A stretch of DNA of 64,000 nt from Mauremys mutica (GCF_020497125.1 NC_059073.1:142795012-142859011), one strand, 5' to 3'. Positions 19,402 to 30,656 are shown, numbered from the stretch's first letter. A program made the numbers and translations. The notes: generated by a model from the sequence alone, not told the origin.

Positions 19402-22225
19402 ATGCAGAGCTCTCCAGCAGAGGAGTTCATGTTATCTGTGAATAGAAAGAGGGACCCAGCATAGACTGACCGGGAACTCTTCGATCTGATCGGTGTGTGG
19501 GGCGAGGAGTCTGTGCTTTCGGAGCTGCGCTCCAAAACACGGAATGCAAAGACCTACGAGAAGGTCTCCAAAGCCATGAGAGACAGAGGATACAGGCGGG
19601 ATGCAACGCAGCGCCGCGTGAAAATCAAGGACCCCAGACAAGGCTACCAAAAAATCAAAGTGGCAAACGGACGCTACGGAGCCTGCCACCACTGCCCCAC
19701 CAGTGACCGTGGACTCTGACGATGGGACAGTGTCGACGGACAGTTCCTCGGCGATGTTCGCGGACGGGGAAGATGAGGAAGGGTTTGTGGAGGACGAGGC
19801 AGGCGAGAGCGCTTACAACGCTGGTTTCCCCGACAGCCAGGATCTATTCATCACTGTCACGGAGATCCCCTACCAACCCTCCCCGGCCATGAACCCAGAT
19901 CCTGAATCAGGGGAAGGAGCAGTCGGTAAGTGCTTTAACCATGTTAACTTTTATTCTTAATATAACAGGAATCTTAACTGTGTGAAAAGGAGGTCTCTCT
20001 AGATATGGGGATAGAACAGAAATCATCCTTGGAGATCTCCACGAAGCTCTCCTTGCATTAATCGAAAAGCATCAGCAGGAGGTTCCTGGGGAGAGCTGCC
20101 TTATTGGGTGCTCCGTGGTAGCACACTTTTCCGCGCAAGGCTTTCATGAGGTACTCAGGGAGCACTGCCTCCCCGAGCACGGCTGCATCGGGCCCTGGTT
20201 CGTGCTAGCTTTCACGCAGCATGCGCTCTCTATCTCCTTCAGTGACCGTCCTCAGGGTGATCTCGCTCGGAGACTCCTGCATCTAATTAGGGTAATTACT
20301 GTAATTTTACGCCTGGTCCAAAGTATTTTTAAAAAATCTACGGACAGACGGCATAGCACAGACTCAGCACGCAGCTGCGTGACGAGCGTAACGGAAAGCC
20401 AAAGAATATAATGGACGCTCATGGAGGGAGGGGGGAATGAGGACGCAAGGTATCCCACAGTTCCTGCTGTCTCCGAAAAGTATTTGCATTCTTGGATGAG
20501 CTCCAAATGCTTCTAGGGTCAAACACAGTGTCTGCGGTGGGTCAGGGCATAGTTCGGCAATTTGCGCACACACCCCACCCACCACCAGAAGTGAAAACAA
20601 TCCTCTGTTGACTCTTTTACATGTCACCCTATCTTTACTGAATGCTGCAGATAGACGCGATGGTGCAGCACTCAACACCAACATCCTTGCTCCCCCCACG
20701 CTATGGATGGCTGATGGTACAAAAAGACTGGTATCCGTCCTCATCATCAGCCTATTGGCACATGGGGCAGTGCAAAAGGACTGGTAACCATGCGTACTAG
20801 CATCTGTGAGGTCGATCAAGGGCGCCTGGCCCTAATTTTTCATGGTAGATGGTGCAGTATGGCTGGTAACCGTCCTCATCATTGCAACAGGGGGCTGAGC
20901 TCCATCAGCCCCCACCCTTCCTGTGTAAAGAAAAGATTGAATTGCCCCTGGACTAGCAGAGGGATGATGGGCTCCTTCATCCACAGTAATTAATGTCCTG
21001 CCTGGACTATCATTGCAGCTGGAGGCTTCCTTCCACTCATTTCTCACAAACAAGTCACTGTGTCTTATTCCTGCATTCTTTATTACTTCATCACACAAGT
21101 GGTGGGACAATGGTATGGTAGCCCAGGAAGGCTGTGGGAAGGCCGGAATGAACAGGTGGTGTTGTTGCAGGAGCACCCCCTGTGAATACCATACAGCTCC
21201 AAATTTATGCAGGATCGGACACAGAGCAGCTGTGCTCTCTGGTTCTATGATACAGTGGTTCTCTAGTACACTTGCCCATAATCTAGGCAGGACTGATTCT
21301 ATTTTTAGATACCAAAAAGGAGGGATTGACTCAGGGAGTCATTCCCAATTTTGGCTTTTGCGCCCCTGGCTGCTCGGCCAGGGGCACTTATGACAGCCCC
21401 AAATGGGGCAGTGCAAAAGGACAGGTAACCATGCCCATCTTATTACCAATTTATGGTATGGTAGATGGTACAATATGGCTGGTAACCATCTCTGCTGTCA
21501 TGCAAAAGCAAAAGCATGCTGCTGTGTAGCGCTGCTGGCCCGCCTCTGTCAGCGGCATCTAGTACACATACGGTGACATGCACAAAAGGCAAAACAGTGT
21601 CCATGGTTGCCACGCTATGGCGTATGCCAGGGCAATTCTGGGAAAACGGGCTTGAAATGATTGTCTGCCGTTGCTTTCCCGGAGGAAGTAATGACTGGCG
21701 ACATTTACCCAGAATCCACCGCGAAAATGATTTGTGCCCCAGCAGGCACAGGGGTCTCAACCCAGAATTCACAGAGACAGCCTAGACTCAGTTAATTGTT
21801 CGCAAAAATGTATCTTTGCAAGGAATTCACTCCCTGTTTCCCATCTCACAGCTTCCACTGTCTCCAGACCTGCCACAGCATCCCCCTCGCAGAGGCTGGC
21901 AAAGATTAGGCGGCGAAAGAAAAAGACAAGGGACAAGATGTTCGAGGAACGTATGGGCTGCTACCTAGCAGAGGCGGACCAGCAGAGCCAGTGGAGGGAG
22001 ACCGTCTCTCTGTGCCAGCGCTCACACAGCGAACGGGAGGAGAGGTGGCGTGAGGAAGACAAGCAGGCGACTGAAACGCTACTTGGACTAGTGAGGGAGC
22101 AAACGGACACGCTCAGGCGCCTTGTGGATGTTCTGCAGGACCGCAGGAGGACAGAGACACCCTGCAGTGTATCTGCAACCGCACTCCCCCGCCACAAAGT
22201 CCCATACCCCCCTCACCGAAAATAA
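19402..22225 (+). pseudogene. Harbinger accessory protein with Myb/SANT-like domain, two exons
   Basis: Exon 1 is 19402-19925 and exon 2 is 21852-22225. The donor GGTAAGT (intron begins 19926) and the acceptor CCATCTCACAG (ending 21851) give a phase-1 join whose exon 2 frame stays open to TAA 22223-22225. Exon 1 encodes a Myb/SANT-like domain (RELFDLIGVWGEESVLSELR...YEKVSKAMRDRGY). Exon 2 encodes a basic KIRRRKKKTRD segment and a charged coiled-coil-like region. In Harbinger elements this protein binds DNA and assists the transposase. Lesions: TAG at 19462-19464 replaces a residue just before TDRE, where this domain usually has Trp, and a frame change near 19670 separates the SANT part from the acidic part. 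AATAAA follows at about 22386. Confidence 0.8.
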
Positions 22226-23060
22226 TCAGGAGGAGGGGCGGCCGGGGACGTGAATACTGTCACTGCACCACAGCACAGTGCTCAAGTACCCAAAAGCTCT
22301 CATACCCTACATTTGCCGAAGTCCTTCACTTCCAGACTCACAGTAGTCCCAATCCCAGTCCCATCCCCTAACTGTCTACTTAATTAATAAAAATGCTTTG
22401 CTGTTAATTACTGTTTCCGTTATGTTTTTTCAAAGAAGACTGTGTTTGAATGGGGGGCGTGGGGAAGGGGGTGGTTAATTGCATAGGACTGTCACCTTTC
22501 CCAGGGTACAGACACGGGGGCAGGATCAGCAGCGGGTCACACACACGGTGCAGTCAGTAGGCACCCTGGTCGGTATGGGAGGTGGTTTCCAGGATCTGTG
22601 TGGGCGGGGGAGATGTGACTTTGCAGCGGGGGAGGGCGGTTACAGATCTTATACAGCGGTCCTTGTCCTGGACCGCTGAGTCACGCAGCTGAGGAATCTG
22701 TATCCGTCCTCCTCCACCACAAGGTCACATAGCCCCCCGCACACAGAATCCCAAAAAGGAGGGATGGCAGGCTCCGTTGAAACAAGCAGTCCGGCAATGC
22801 GGACCGCTGTAGGAGCAGGAGCCTGTCATTCCTTGAGTTTAGAGGCGGTCTTTACATCAGCGCACACCCTACCCAGCACAGTCTGCGTCCCAGTTTCAAC
22901 CCTTTCACGAAAAGTCATGAATAAAGAAACCTTTGTTAAGTAATAATGGGACATGTATTTTATTTTTACACGTGTGCTGGAAGTGGGGGTAACGGGGTGA
23001 ACGGGGTATGTAACCGAAGAGGAGAGTCAACAGTAACTGGGTAAAGAAACAGGGGCAGGT

Positions 23061-23482
23061 TCAGCTTCTCTGTAAAGAAACTGAACAGTCACAGGTCACG
23101 CTGCTCGCTGCTCGCTGGTATTTGAAGAGTTCCTTGTCGCTGTCCCAGGCGCCTGTATAGGGCTTCATGAGCAAGTGCATTAGCGGGCAGGCTGGGTCCC
23201 CGAGGATGACTATAGGCATCTGCACATCCACAACAGTTATTTCGTGGTCGGGGAAGAAACTACCTTCCTGCAGGCGTCTGAGCAGCCCACAGTTCCTGAA
23301 AACACACGCATCATGAACCTTGCCCGGCCACCCGACGTTGATGTTTGTAAAACGTCCCCTATGGTCCCCCAGTGCTTGCAGCACCATTGAAAAGTAGCCC
23401 AATTTCTCAGCAGCTGACTGTGGAAGAGGTGGACGATAAAGTGCGAGGAGGAGAAAACGGCGATGATCGCAGCGGGCTCCAT
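23061..23482 (-). pseudogene. Harbinger DDE transposase, internally deleted
   Basis: On the minus strand a short N-terminal piece (ATG at 23480-23482, MEPAAIIAVF) runs into a frame carrying GYFSMVLQALGDHRGRF, NVGWPGKVHDACVF and PIVILGDPA, signatures of the DDE_4/HARBI1-like transposase. GDPA holds the second catalytic Asp. The DNA-binding N-terminus and the segment with the first catalytic Asp are deleted, and after KPYTG the frame degrades before the final Glu. The transposase cannot be functional. A minus-strand AATAAA lies near 22960. Confidence 0.8.
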
Positions 23483-23749
23483 GCTTGCAGTGCTGTGGCG
23501 TCCGCGCTGTCACTGACCAGAAAAGTGCACGAACAGATTGCCCGCAGGCGCTTTCACGGAGGGAGGGAGGGAGGTTGTGATTGACGGTTCAATGACGACA
23601 CTTCCCCAAAACCACCCTCGACACATTTCTCCCCCCAGCAGGCATTGGGGGCTCTACCCAGCATTCCAATGGGCAGCGGGGACTGCGGGAACTGTGGGAT
23701 AGCTTCCCACAGTGCACCGCTTCCAAAGTCAACGCTGGCCCCGTGAATG

Positions 23750-23868
23750 TGGACTCAGAAATTCGAATTAGTGTATTTAGTATGGATACACAAATTCGAC
23801 TTCATAAGGTCGAATCCACAAATTCGAACTAAGTTGATTCGAAATAGTCTTGTAGTGTAGACAAGGCC
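23750..23868. repeat. Right terminal and subterminal repeats of the Harbinger element
   Basis: At least five AATTCGA/TTCGAA-type motifs (23759-23850) lie in both orientations, mirroring the left end, followed by the terminal TAGTGTAGACAAGGCC. Confidence 0.6.
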
Positions 23869-23871
23869 TAA

Positions 23872-24078
23872 CAGATAAAGCACTGGAGTGGGACTCAGAA
23901 GACCTGGGTTCTAGTCCCAGCTTGACCACTGTCCTGCTAGGTGACCCTGCACAAGTCATTTCACCTCTATGTGCCTCAGTTTCACCATCTGTGAAATGTG
24001 AATAATGATACTGCCCGCCTCTGTAAAGCACTTTAAGCTTGACTGCTGAAAAGCCCTGTATAAGAGCTAGGGAATATT
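23872..24078 (+). repeat. MIR SINE, abutting the Harbinger element
   Basis: Head AAGCACTGGAGTGGGACTCAG, B box GGTTCTAGTCCC, CAAGTCATTTCACC, CTCAGTTTCACC and tail GTAAAGCACTTTAAG. The Harbinger element inserted at its extreme 5' edge or just outside it. Confidence 0.85.
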
Positions 24079-24114
24079 GATAGACAAGAACTGTTTGGGC
24101 CTGTTTCTCTTCTC

Positions 24115-24185
24115 ACATGCACTGATGTAAAACAGGAGTAAATCCACTGAAGTCAATGGAACTACCTTGTTGGAGAAACGGGAGA
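24115..24185. repeat. Palindromic repeat fragment
   Basis: Carries CACTGATGTAAAACAGGAGTAAATCCACTGAAGTCAATGG, a unit of the dispersed palindromic family. Confidence 0.5.
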
Positions 24186-24447
24186 TTTGAGTCAAGCCCA
24201 GGGACCTTGTGGGAAGAATTAAACCAAATGTGGACCCTACTAAGGGCCTGATCCTGCATCAATCAAGCCTGTGAGAGTTCTGCCACCAACTTCAATGAGA
24301 CCAGGGCCTAAGAGAATAAAGGAAGTTTTATGTATGAATAGGAACACTTGCTTGGCAGCCATCCTAAGGCTAACTAGCAGCTCTTTGAGATCCATTTTTT
24401 AAGGCTGAGAGCCATGTTTAAGGCATCAACATAACTACATCTCTGAG
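24186..24447. other. No recognisable feature
   Basis: Contains only weak matches to common reptile repeats (for example GGCCTGATCCTGCATCAA near 24245). Confidence 0.4.
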
Positions 24448-24767
24448 GCCTGGTCTACTCTACAGATTTAAGTTTGACTCAAGGCATCTTATGCTGACCT
24501 AATAATGGAGGGATCTACACTTAAATTTGAATCCCACTGATGTAACTTCCCCTCTACGCTGACTTAATAACTCCACCTCCATGAGCAGTGTAGAGTCAAG
24601 GTCAACATACTTAGGTCGACAAAGCATCAATCTAGACACTGCATTGCTTACGTCGACTGTTACTGGCTTTCAGGAGCCATCCCATGATGCCCCACACTGA
24701 TAGTACAAGTGCTGGTGAGGATGCGCACCGCCGACACAAGGAGCAAAGTGCAGACATGCACAAATGA
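24448..24767. mobile_element. Harbinger-type MITE, left portion
   Basis: Begins GGCCTGGTCTACTCTACAG at a GAGGCC junction and continues with AGGTCGACAAAGC-type text used by Harbinger MITEs in this window. It is cut off by the LTR that follows. Confidence 0.6.
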
Positions 24768-25485
24768 TGTGACTACTCCTGTACGGGGTGACTTTGGCAA
24801 ACCAGTAAAGTGCCTGAAACTACTATGGCTTATTGTTAAAGACAGCTTAGTCAGCAAGCTGTTAAAAGCAAGTCTCAGCTTGACCAAGGCAGGATGGGAG
24901 GAGGGTTTAGGGTGCCACCGAAAGGGCAGCTTGACCCCGTGTCCTCTCTGATAAGAATTGTGCTGATACATGCATTTTAAAAGAGTAGGGTATGCTCCAG
25001 GAATGTCTATTGAGGTCTCAAGGCTGCAAGTTCTCAGAAAACCCACACCTGGTTATTCAATAATCAGAGGGAGCCTCTTGCTTGATCATTGAAACTGCTT
25101 ACTTAACAAGATATCTTTAAGGGACATGTCATTCTATTACTAATGTATAAATAAGGGGACTCATTTGGGGCCTCTTCGGGACTAGTATCTCCCTCTGGAT
25201 GCATCTTGTGTTCCTCAGCGGCAGACGGGCCGCTGTATCACTCGAAAGTCACACTCAGCTTTGGTAATTATCACGGGTTGGGGGTGTTTTACTAATCTTG
25301 TTGTGGACGTGTGTAAGTGCTTGAGACTAGTAAAGTTTAGCTTTAAGTGAAAGCACTCGTGTTGTCCTGTTTGTGCCAGCCAGCTATCGGTCAGACAGCC
25401 GTGTCTCCCCTGATTTATTTCCTGACACCTCCTCGCACAGAGTAAAGTTACCAAGAGCTTTGGGTTGAAAGAACCCTGGGTAACA
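24768..25485 (+). repeat. Probable solo LTR, family B (about 718 bp)
   Basis: Starts TGTGACTACTCC and ends CCTGGGTAACA. It has a TATA box, TATAAATAAGG (about 25146), and a downstream AGTAAAGTTTAGC that could be a polyadenylation signal. No internal retroviral genes adjoin it. The boundary is chosen from TG/CA ends and from the change to MITE sequence on both sides; no target duplication was confirmed. Confidence 0.55.
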
Positions 25486-25790
25486 CTCCGGTGGCTGGAT
25501 GCTGATGTAAGTTAGGTTGACTCAATATGGTAATGGAGACATGGCTCCAGAAGCGTGAAAAATACACACCCCAGAGATGTAGCCATGTCGAAATAACCCT
25601 TGGTGTAGACACCACTAAGTCATCAGAAGAATTTTGTGGACCTAGTACGACCTCTTGGGGAGGTGGATTAGCTACGGGGACGGGAGAGCCCCACCTATAT
25701 TTTTGTAGGTTGTGTCTACACTGAAGCGCTTAAGTGATGCAGCTATGCCACTGTAGCATTTTCAAGTGCTGAAAAGCCCTCAGACACGAT
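25486..25790. mobile_element. Harbinger-type MITE fragments
   Basis: CTCCGGTGGCTGGATGCTGATGTAAGTTAGGTTGACT, a GGTGTAGACACC near 25611 and GGTTGTGTCTACACTGAAGC near 25709 are pieces of Harbinger MITEs, probably the right part of the element cut by the LTR plus a second element. Confidence 0.45.
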
Positions 25791-26325
25791 TTATACCTAA
25801 AATGCTGTAACAGGGCGAGCCACTGGGCATGAACTGAGCTACATAAAATTCTGTCAGCTCTGATGAATGTCTGCAAAGTTTTAACCCTGAACAAAAGATG
25901 CTCTGTTAGCTGTTGGTAAACCATTGCCCGGATGTTATCCATTAGCCTCTCAAGGACTTGCTGTGACACAGGAGCAAGCCATGCAGTATATTCAACATTT
26001 TTGCTAGCAGTTCATTTAATTTTCCACTCGAAAACAATGTTCCTCTTTGTTCTTAGTGCTATATGTCTGAGCATAATACCATCAAATGTTTGACTAGAGA
26101 CATTAAGTATGTGATAGGGCTGCCCTCAGCTGTATTTCTTAAGCTCTCATTGAAAAAGGCTTTATGAGTCTTTAGAAACAATTTAACCCAGAGATCGTCC
26201 ATCAGTGGAATGGCTCTTGCTTTGGATTGAAAGTCATCATGACTAGGAGTCTGTGAAATGAGGTGGAATGTCATGGTAATTACAAGTGATCCAGCTCAGT
26301 TATGCAGGAGGCAAGAATGACTCTG
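25791..26325. other. No recognisable feature
   Basis: No coding signal. The ends do not resemble any repeat I can name. Confidence 0.45.
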
Positions 26326-26428
26326 TCCACAGCTGGAATCACGGGGTGAAACTCTCTGGCCTGTGTCATGCAGGAGGCCAGACCAGAAGATCACAGGGGT
26401 CCCTTCTGGCCTTAAAATCAAGAGGGCT
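26326..26428 (+). repeat. LINE 3' end fragment (CR1/L2-like)
   Basis: GGGGTGAAACTCTCTGGCCTGTGTCATGCAGGAGGCCAGACCAGAAGATCACAGGGGTCCCTTCTGGCC is a well-known reptile LINE 3' end pattern. A shorter relative is at about 47210-47250. Confidence 0.65.
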
Positions 26429-26551
26429 GGGTAATTTCATGAGCTGGGTCAATGTCCTGATTGACTTACTCAGGGAAATCTCCTGCTGAAGTCTCAAGGG
26501 GAGTTCTGCCCTAAGTACAGAGAGCAGCTGCAGTTGTCAAAAGCACTTGTC

Positions 26552-27344
26552 TGTGATGAAGTGGGAATTTTTGTAATATTTTTTACAAAGCCTCTGTGTA
26601 CCTCCGTTTCCCCTCTGTCGCATGGCTACCCAGTTCGGGAGGGAAAGGACTAAGTTTGCTCTCAGGGCAGACTAAGAGACATAGGTGGGTGGTCACCTCC
26701 CTGTCTGGCTGGAATGAAGAGTCATTAAGGAGATGGTTGAAACCAACCCAGGTCAATAAGGGGGCCAGAGAGACAATGGAAGCGCCAATGACTCATGGAT
26801 TTCACTGCTACTCAGCATGGAAGCAGAGCAGAGCCCCCAGCTTGAGAACAAAGGACCAGAATATGGAGGACACTTGGGAGCTCTTATCTAGGACCTGACT
26901 AAGGAGGTCAGAATGAGAGATAGACAGAGCCTGACCATGGAGTTCACTAAGCTTGGCTGGGGCTCTGGGCTGACCAGAATGGATTGTGCTTTAATTTGTA
27001 TTTCTCTATGCTAACCTAGGGACTGCTTATGCTGTGCTCCAGCTAACTAATAAACCCTGTTGTTTTGAAAAGGCTCCCTGGTGTCACTGTGAATACTTGG
27101 TGAGGTGCGTTCATCCCTGAAGAGTGGACAAGTCTCTGCCAGGAGTGTTTCAGCTGGACTCACTGGGCAGAGCTCACAAGTAGGAGAGCTGAAGTCCCAG
27201 AGGTTCAGTCTCAAGAGGTGCTGTGGCCACGTGACCTACCCTGAGGATGAGTGAGACCCTTTGGGGTCTGGCACATTGAAGGGGTTCTTCCCAGAGACTG
27301 TGCCAAAGCTGGGGGCATAGCACCGATCCTGTGGATCTGTGACA
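26552..27344 (+). repeat. Solo LTR, family A (793 bp)
   Basis: Starts TGTGATGAAGTGGGAATTTTTG and ends GATCTGTGACA. AATAAA lies at 27049-27054 followed by TTTTGAAAAGGCTCCCTGG, the same block as in the reverse copy at 14404-15087. The downstream part carries AGAGTGGACAAGTCTCTGCC, also shared. There are no internal viral genes next to it. Confidence 0.82.
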
Positions 27345-27804
27345 CTTTCTTGTTATAAAACAGAGCGGGCTGCTGGCAGGGTGTTTTCTATGAGTGACCC
27401 AGAAATCTGAAGCTAGTTCCACCCCAATTGGGCCTGAAATAACCTGAACCTGATGACCTTCCAAACATGATGCAAAAGCCATTTCTTTGGCAGGAGTCTG
27501 AAGGCGCACTGAGGGTGTGTTCCTGGAATGAGGGAGGGAGGGGATGAAAAGGAATTATTTTGTAACTAGTTGGCTGGCTGAGTTATTTATTCCTATTTGA
27601 ATGAATGCTTGTTTTTTAAAGCTGTATTATGCTCTAGATTTAAATTAGTGTCAGGGTGCTTAGAATTCTGGTATAAGCATCTTTCTTTCTTTCTTTCTTT
27701 CTTTCAAATCTAAAGAAATAAAAATAGTTGTTTCCTCTGGTTATAAGGCCCCTAAATCACTTCTCACCAAAGATTCTATCCCTAGCAATTTAGAACAAAA
27801 GCTG
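27345..27804. other. No gene; (TTTC)n microsatellite at 27682-27705
   Basis: The only distinct structure is a six-unit TTTC repeat. Confidence 0.6.
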
Positions 27805-27998
27805 TATCACAGAACAGCTCATGAATGCTGGAATGGATTACCTAGGGAGGTGGTGGAATCTCCTTCCTAAGAGGTTTTTAAGGCCCAGCTTGACAAAGCC
27901 CTGGCTGGGATGATTTAGTTGGTGTTGGTCCTGCTTTGCCAGGGGGTTGGACTAGATGACCTCCTGAGGTCCTTTCCAACCCTGATATTCTATGATTA
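27805..27998 (+). mobile_element. CR1 LINE 3' end
   Basis: Contains GAGGTGGTGGAATCTCCTTCC, GCTTGACAAAGCCCTGGCTGGGATGATTTAGTTGG, GGGGGTTGGACTAGATGACCTCCTGAGGTCC and the terminal CCCTGATATTCTATGATT, the classic CR1 3' end. It is heavily 5'-truncated. Confidence 0.9.
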
Positions 27999-28509
27999 AT
28001 TTCGGAGGGGGCTGGGGGTGACCTAATATTTAACCCCTCCCGTTGCATCCCAAACAGGTACTGTATCTTCAAGTACATCACAGATTTTTGTCCAGTTGGA
28101 GGGTTGTGTGCCAAGCCTGTTATCTCCCCTGCACTAGGCTGCTGCTTATTTCCCCCTAAATACTGATTTGCAGATCACGGTGCTGCTTATCTTTATCGTC
28201 CATTGGTTCTATGCTTCCACAAAGCAGCACACAATGCGGTATATTCACTTGTATGGTTTCCCCCCTGTTATTCTGCCAAAGGGCCTTCTGAGCTCTAAGG
28301 CGTCAGTTGAAGAAGCAGCACCAAAAAATAAATATTTTCCTTTGTCATTTCCAAGCAAGGCTGTGCAGAGTGGAAGGGGAGGGGAGGGGAAGGGAAGGGA
28401 AGAAATGTGGTAGCCATGAGACCTTCCTGCATGCTAAATCTTTCTGCCATTGAAGCCAGCAACAAAACTCCCCATTTGCCTTCAGTGGAGCAGGATTAAG
28501 CCCCATAGG
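27999..28509. other. No recognisable feature
   Basis: Contains a (GGGGA)n-like purine tract at about 28374-28402. No gene. Confidence 0.45.
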
Positions 28510-28685
28510 TAGAGCTGAGTGACATTTTTCAATTACAACTTTAAAAAAACCAACCACCTAAAAATGCAGATTTGGGTTGACCAAAACATTTTGCGAATTC
28601 ATGTCAGCTTGGGCAAATTGTTTTGGTCCAAACCGGAAAAGGAAAAAAAATCTGAAATGTTGCAACAAATCATTCAATAGCGATT
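28510..28685. repeat. AT-rich dispersed repeat (GAAATTTT family)
   Basis: Starts GTAGAGCTGAGTGACATTTTTC and includes CAGATTTGGGTTGACCAAAACATTTTGCGAATTC, matching 42746-42800 in order and spacing. Confidence 0.55.
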
Positions 28686-29738
28686 TAGTTACCATTCACC
28701 CTAATACTCCACCAGTTGGGGCACTCAGCAAGGCTGGGGGAGACCCAGGTTTGAATCCCTGCTCTGGAGTAGGCATTTGAAAACAGGTTTTTGTCTTTCT
28801 CCCCAACCACCGTGCTATAGAGTCATTCTTACCGCCTACCTGGCCAGGGGCAATTGATGCATTTTATACAAAGCCAGGACTTTCTTAAGATCAGGCCCCT
28901 TTCAGGTGTCTCAAGTTGGGTGCCCAAATCTGAGCACCCAAAATCATTAATGACTTTTGAAACTCTTGGCTTTAATGTCTCTGGTCCCCTTCTGTAAAAT
29001 GAGGATAATAGCACTCTCCTACCTCCCACTGGGGTTTTGAAGATAAATGCACTGAACACTGTGCAGGTCTCCATGTGGGGATGAGAGTTGTAGCAGTATC
29101 TGAGATACATAATCAGGGATGAATCCTCTAATTAGGAGCTCAGCACTTCAGGCCCTTGATGTTTTCCTCAGTAATGTCAGCACCCCCTGTGACATAACCT
29201 ATATGCAACCATCCACCAGCACCGTGGCAACCTGTCTGGAACTTGGAGGTACATGAAACAAGCATATGGGTGACATGTGTTAACACATCTAGGGGCAAGA
29301 TTAGGTCCTCAAAGCTTACCACCATATGAATTACTCTGAATACACTTAGGTCAAGACACTTTTGTGGGCTGCTTAACTTGAGGCTCCTATGTAAATGGGA
29401 GCTCCACAGTGCTCAGCTGTTTTGAAAATCAGGAGCCATATGGACTAGGCATCCATTTCTGGTCATCTTGGCCTTTTTGTTTTTTTCTCCAGTAGCCTTA
29501 AAAGTTTAATCATATTCCATGAAACCTTGAGAACGTTTTGGAAATGCTTTGAAGTAATGATTGCTCTAGTTTGCCCTCTCACTGTTATCACAGTGAGAAA
29601 AAGAATCCGTGGTGGGTTCATAAGACTTTTAGAAACTAGGTCAATTACAGAGCAAGTACTGTGATACTTCCAAGGATCTCAGGGAAAGCTCTTACAGTTA
29701 TTCAGAGTGAACACTTCAATCAAGGTGCATTTTTGGGT
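28686..29738. other. No gene; old repeat fragments
   Basis: Fragments of the GGTGCC-type fold-back family occur near 28880-28965 and 29365-29435. Nothing else is recognised. Confidence 0.4.
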
Positions 29739-29746
29739 ATCACACT

Positions 29747-30313
29747 CAGGGCCAGTGCAACCATTTAGGCGACCTAGGCGGTCGCCTAGGGTGCTAGGAT
29801 TTGGGAGGCACCATTTTCTTCGGCAGCGACCGCGGTGGTCAGATCTTCAGCCACCCCGGTCGCTGCCGGCATTTAGGCGGAGGGAGCTGGGGCAGGGGAG
29901 GGCAGGAAGGGCCGCCTGCAGCAAGTAAGGGGGGGGGGGGTGCGGCAGGCAGGGGAACTCCCCGCCCCAGCTGACACCTGCCCCGCCTCCTCCCCGAGCA
30001 TGCTGAGGCGGGAGAAGTGAGCTGCTTCACTTCTCCAATCAGCTTAGGCGCCGCAAGCCTGGGAGGTGGGAGAAGTGAAGCAGCGACGGTGTGCTCGGGG
30101 TGCTCGTGCACGGAGCAGGGGTGAGCTGGGGTGGGGGGGTGCCTCAGGGCGGAGGTGGGGGATGGGGAGCTGCCGCAGGGGGGGCGCCTCAGGGCGGAGG
30201 GGGGAGCTGCTGCGGGAGGGGGGCGGGGACGCCTCAGGGCTGGGGCACGGTGGGGGGGAGGGCGCAAGGTGGAAGTTTCGCCTAGGGCGCGAAACATCCT
30301 TGCACCGGCCCTG
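29747..30313. mobile_element. GC-rich hAT element (567 bp) with perfect 8-bp TSD
   Basis: Ends CAGGGCCAGTGCAACC and CTTGCACCGGCCCTG, flanked by ATCACACT on both sides (29739-29746 and 30314-30321). The subterminal TTAGGCGACCTAGGCGGTCGCCTAGGG resembles the right end of the element at 4630-4973, so the two belong to related families. The GC-rich interior gives overlapping spurious frames on both strands. Confidence 0.9.
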
Positions 30314-30656
30314 ATCACACTGAGTTGAAATCTGACAGATCATCCCAGACTCCTGCTTGGTCAGGAATGGCAGATGACTGAAGAAATCAGAAATCTGCTT
30401 AAAGCAAGGAAGAGTGAGGAAAGTTTGCTTGAGTCCAGGAATTGAAATTATTTCCTTGCATTTGTTTGAAGTTCTGTAGTTACTGATAAGAAACTTCCAT
30501 GTGTGATAAGAAACTTCACTCAGCCTAACAAAACTTTGTTGGCAGGTTTAAATCAGCTGAAAAGCAAGTGCTGACATACAAGTCTTCCTGCCATGGTGGT
30601 TTAGAAAAAGGAACTACAGAGAGATTTACAGAAGTTAGATGCTTTGGGGACATACT

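Larger units (their letters stand above)
19012..23868. mobile_element. PIF/Harbinger DNA transposon, deletion derivative (4,857 bp)
   Basis: Terminal inverted repeats GGCCTGGTCTACACTA and TAGTGTAGACAAGGCC. The 3-bp target duplication TAA (19009-19011 and 23869-23871) is that of PIF/Harbinger elements. Both subterminal regions are loaded with AATTCGAA-type motifs. Two genes face each other: a Myb/SANT-like gene on + (two exons) and a DDE transposase on -. Both are damaged and the transposase is internally deleted, so the copy is non-autonomous. A 33-bp segment at 20762-20794 recurs at 21402-21434 with two mismatches, and a second block (ATGGTAGATGGT...GGCTGGTAACC) recurs at about 20840 and 21466. 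Confidence 0.92.

Noticed and set aside
20115..20819. Frames of 98-151 codons between the Harbinger exons
   Set aside because: They lie in the intron defined by GTAAGT and CACAG, show no domain and overlap on both strands.
27682..27705. CRISPR-like or other regular array
   Set aside because: A simple (TTTC)n microsatellite with no spacers.
29839..30318. 159-codon and other overlapping frames in both directions
   Set aside because: GC-rich interior of a hAT element with perfect target duplication; frames overlap on both strands and show no family signal.
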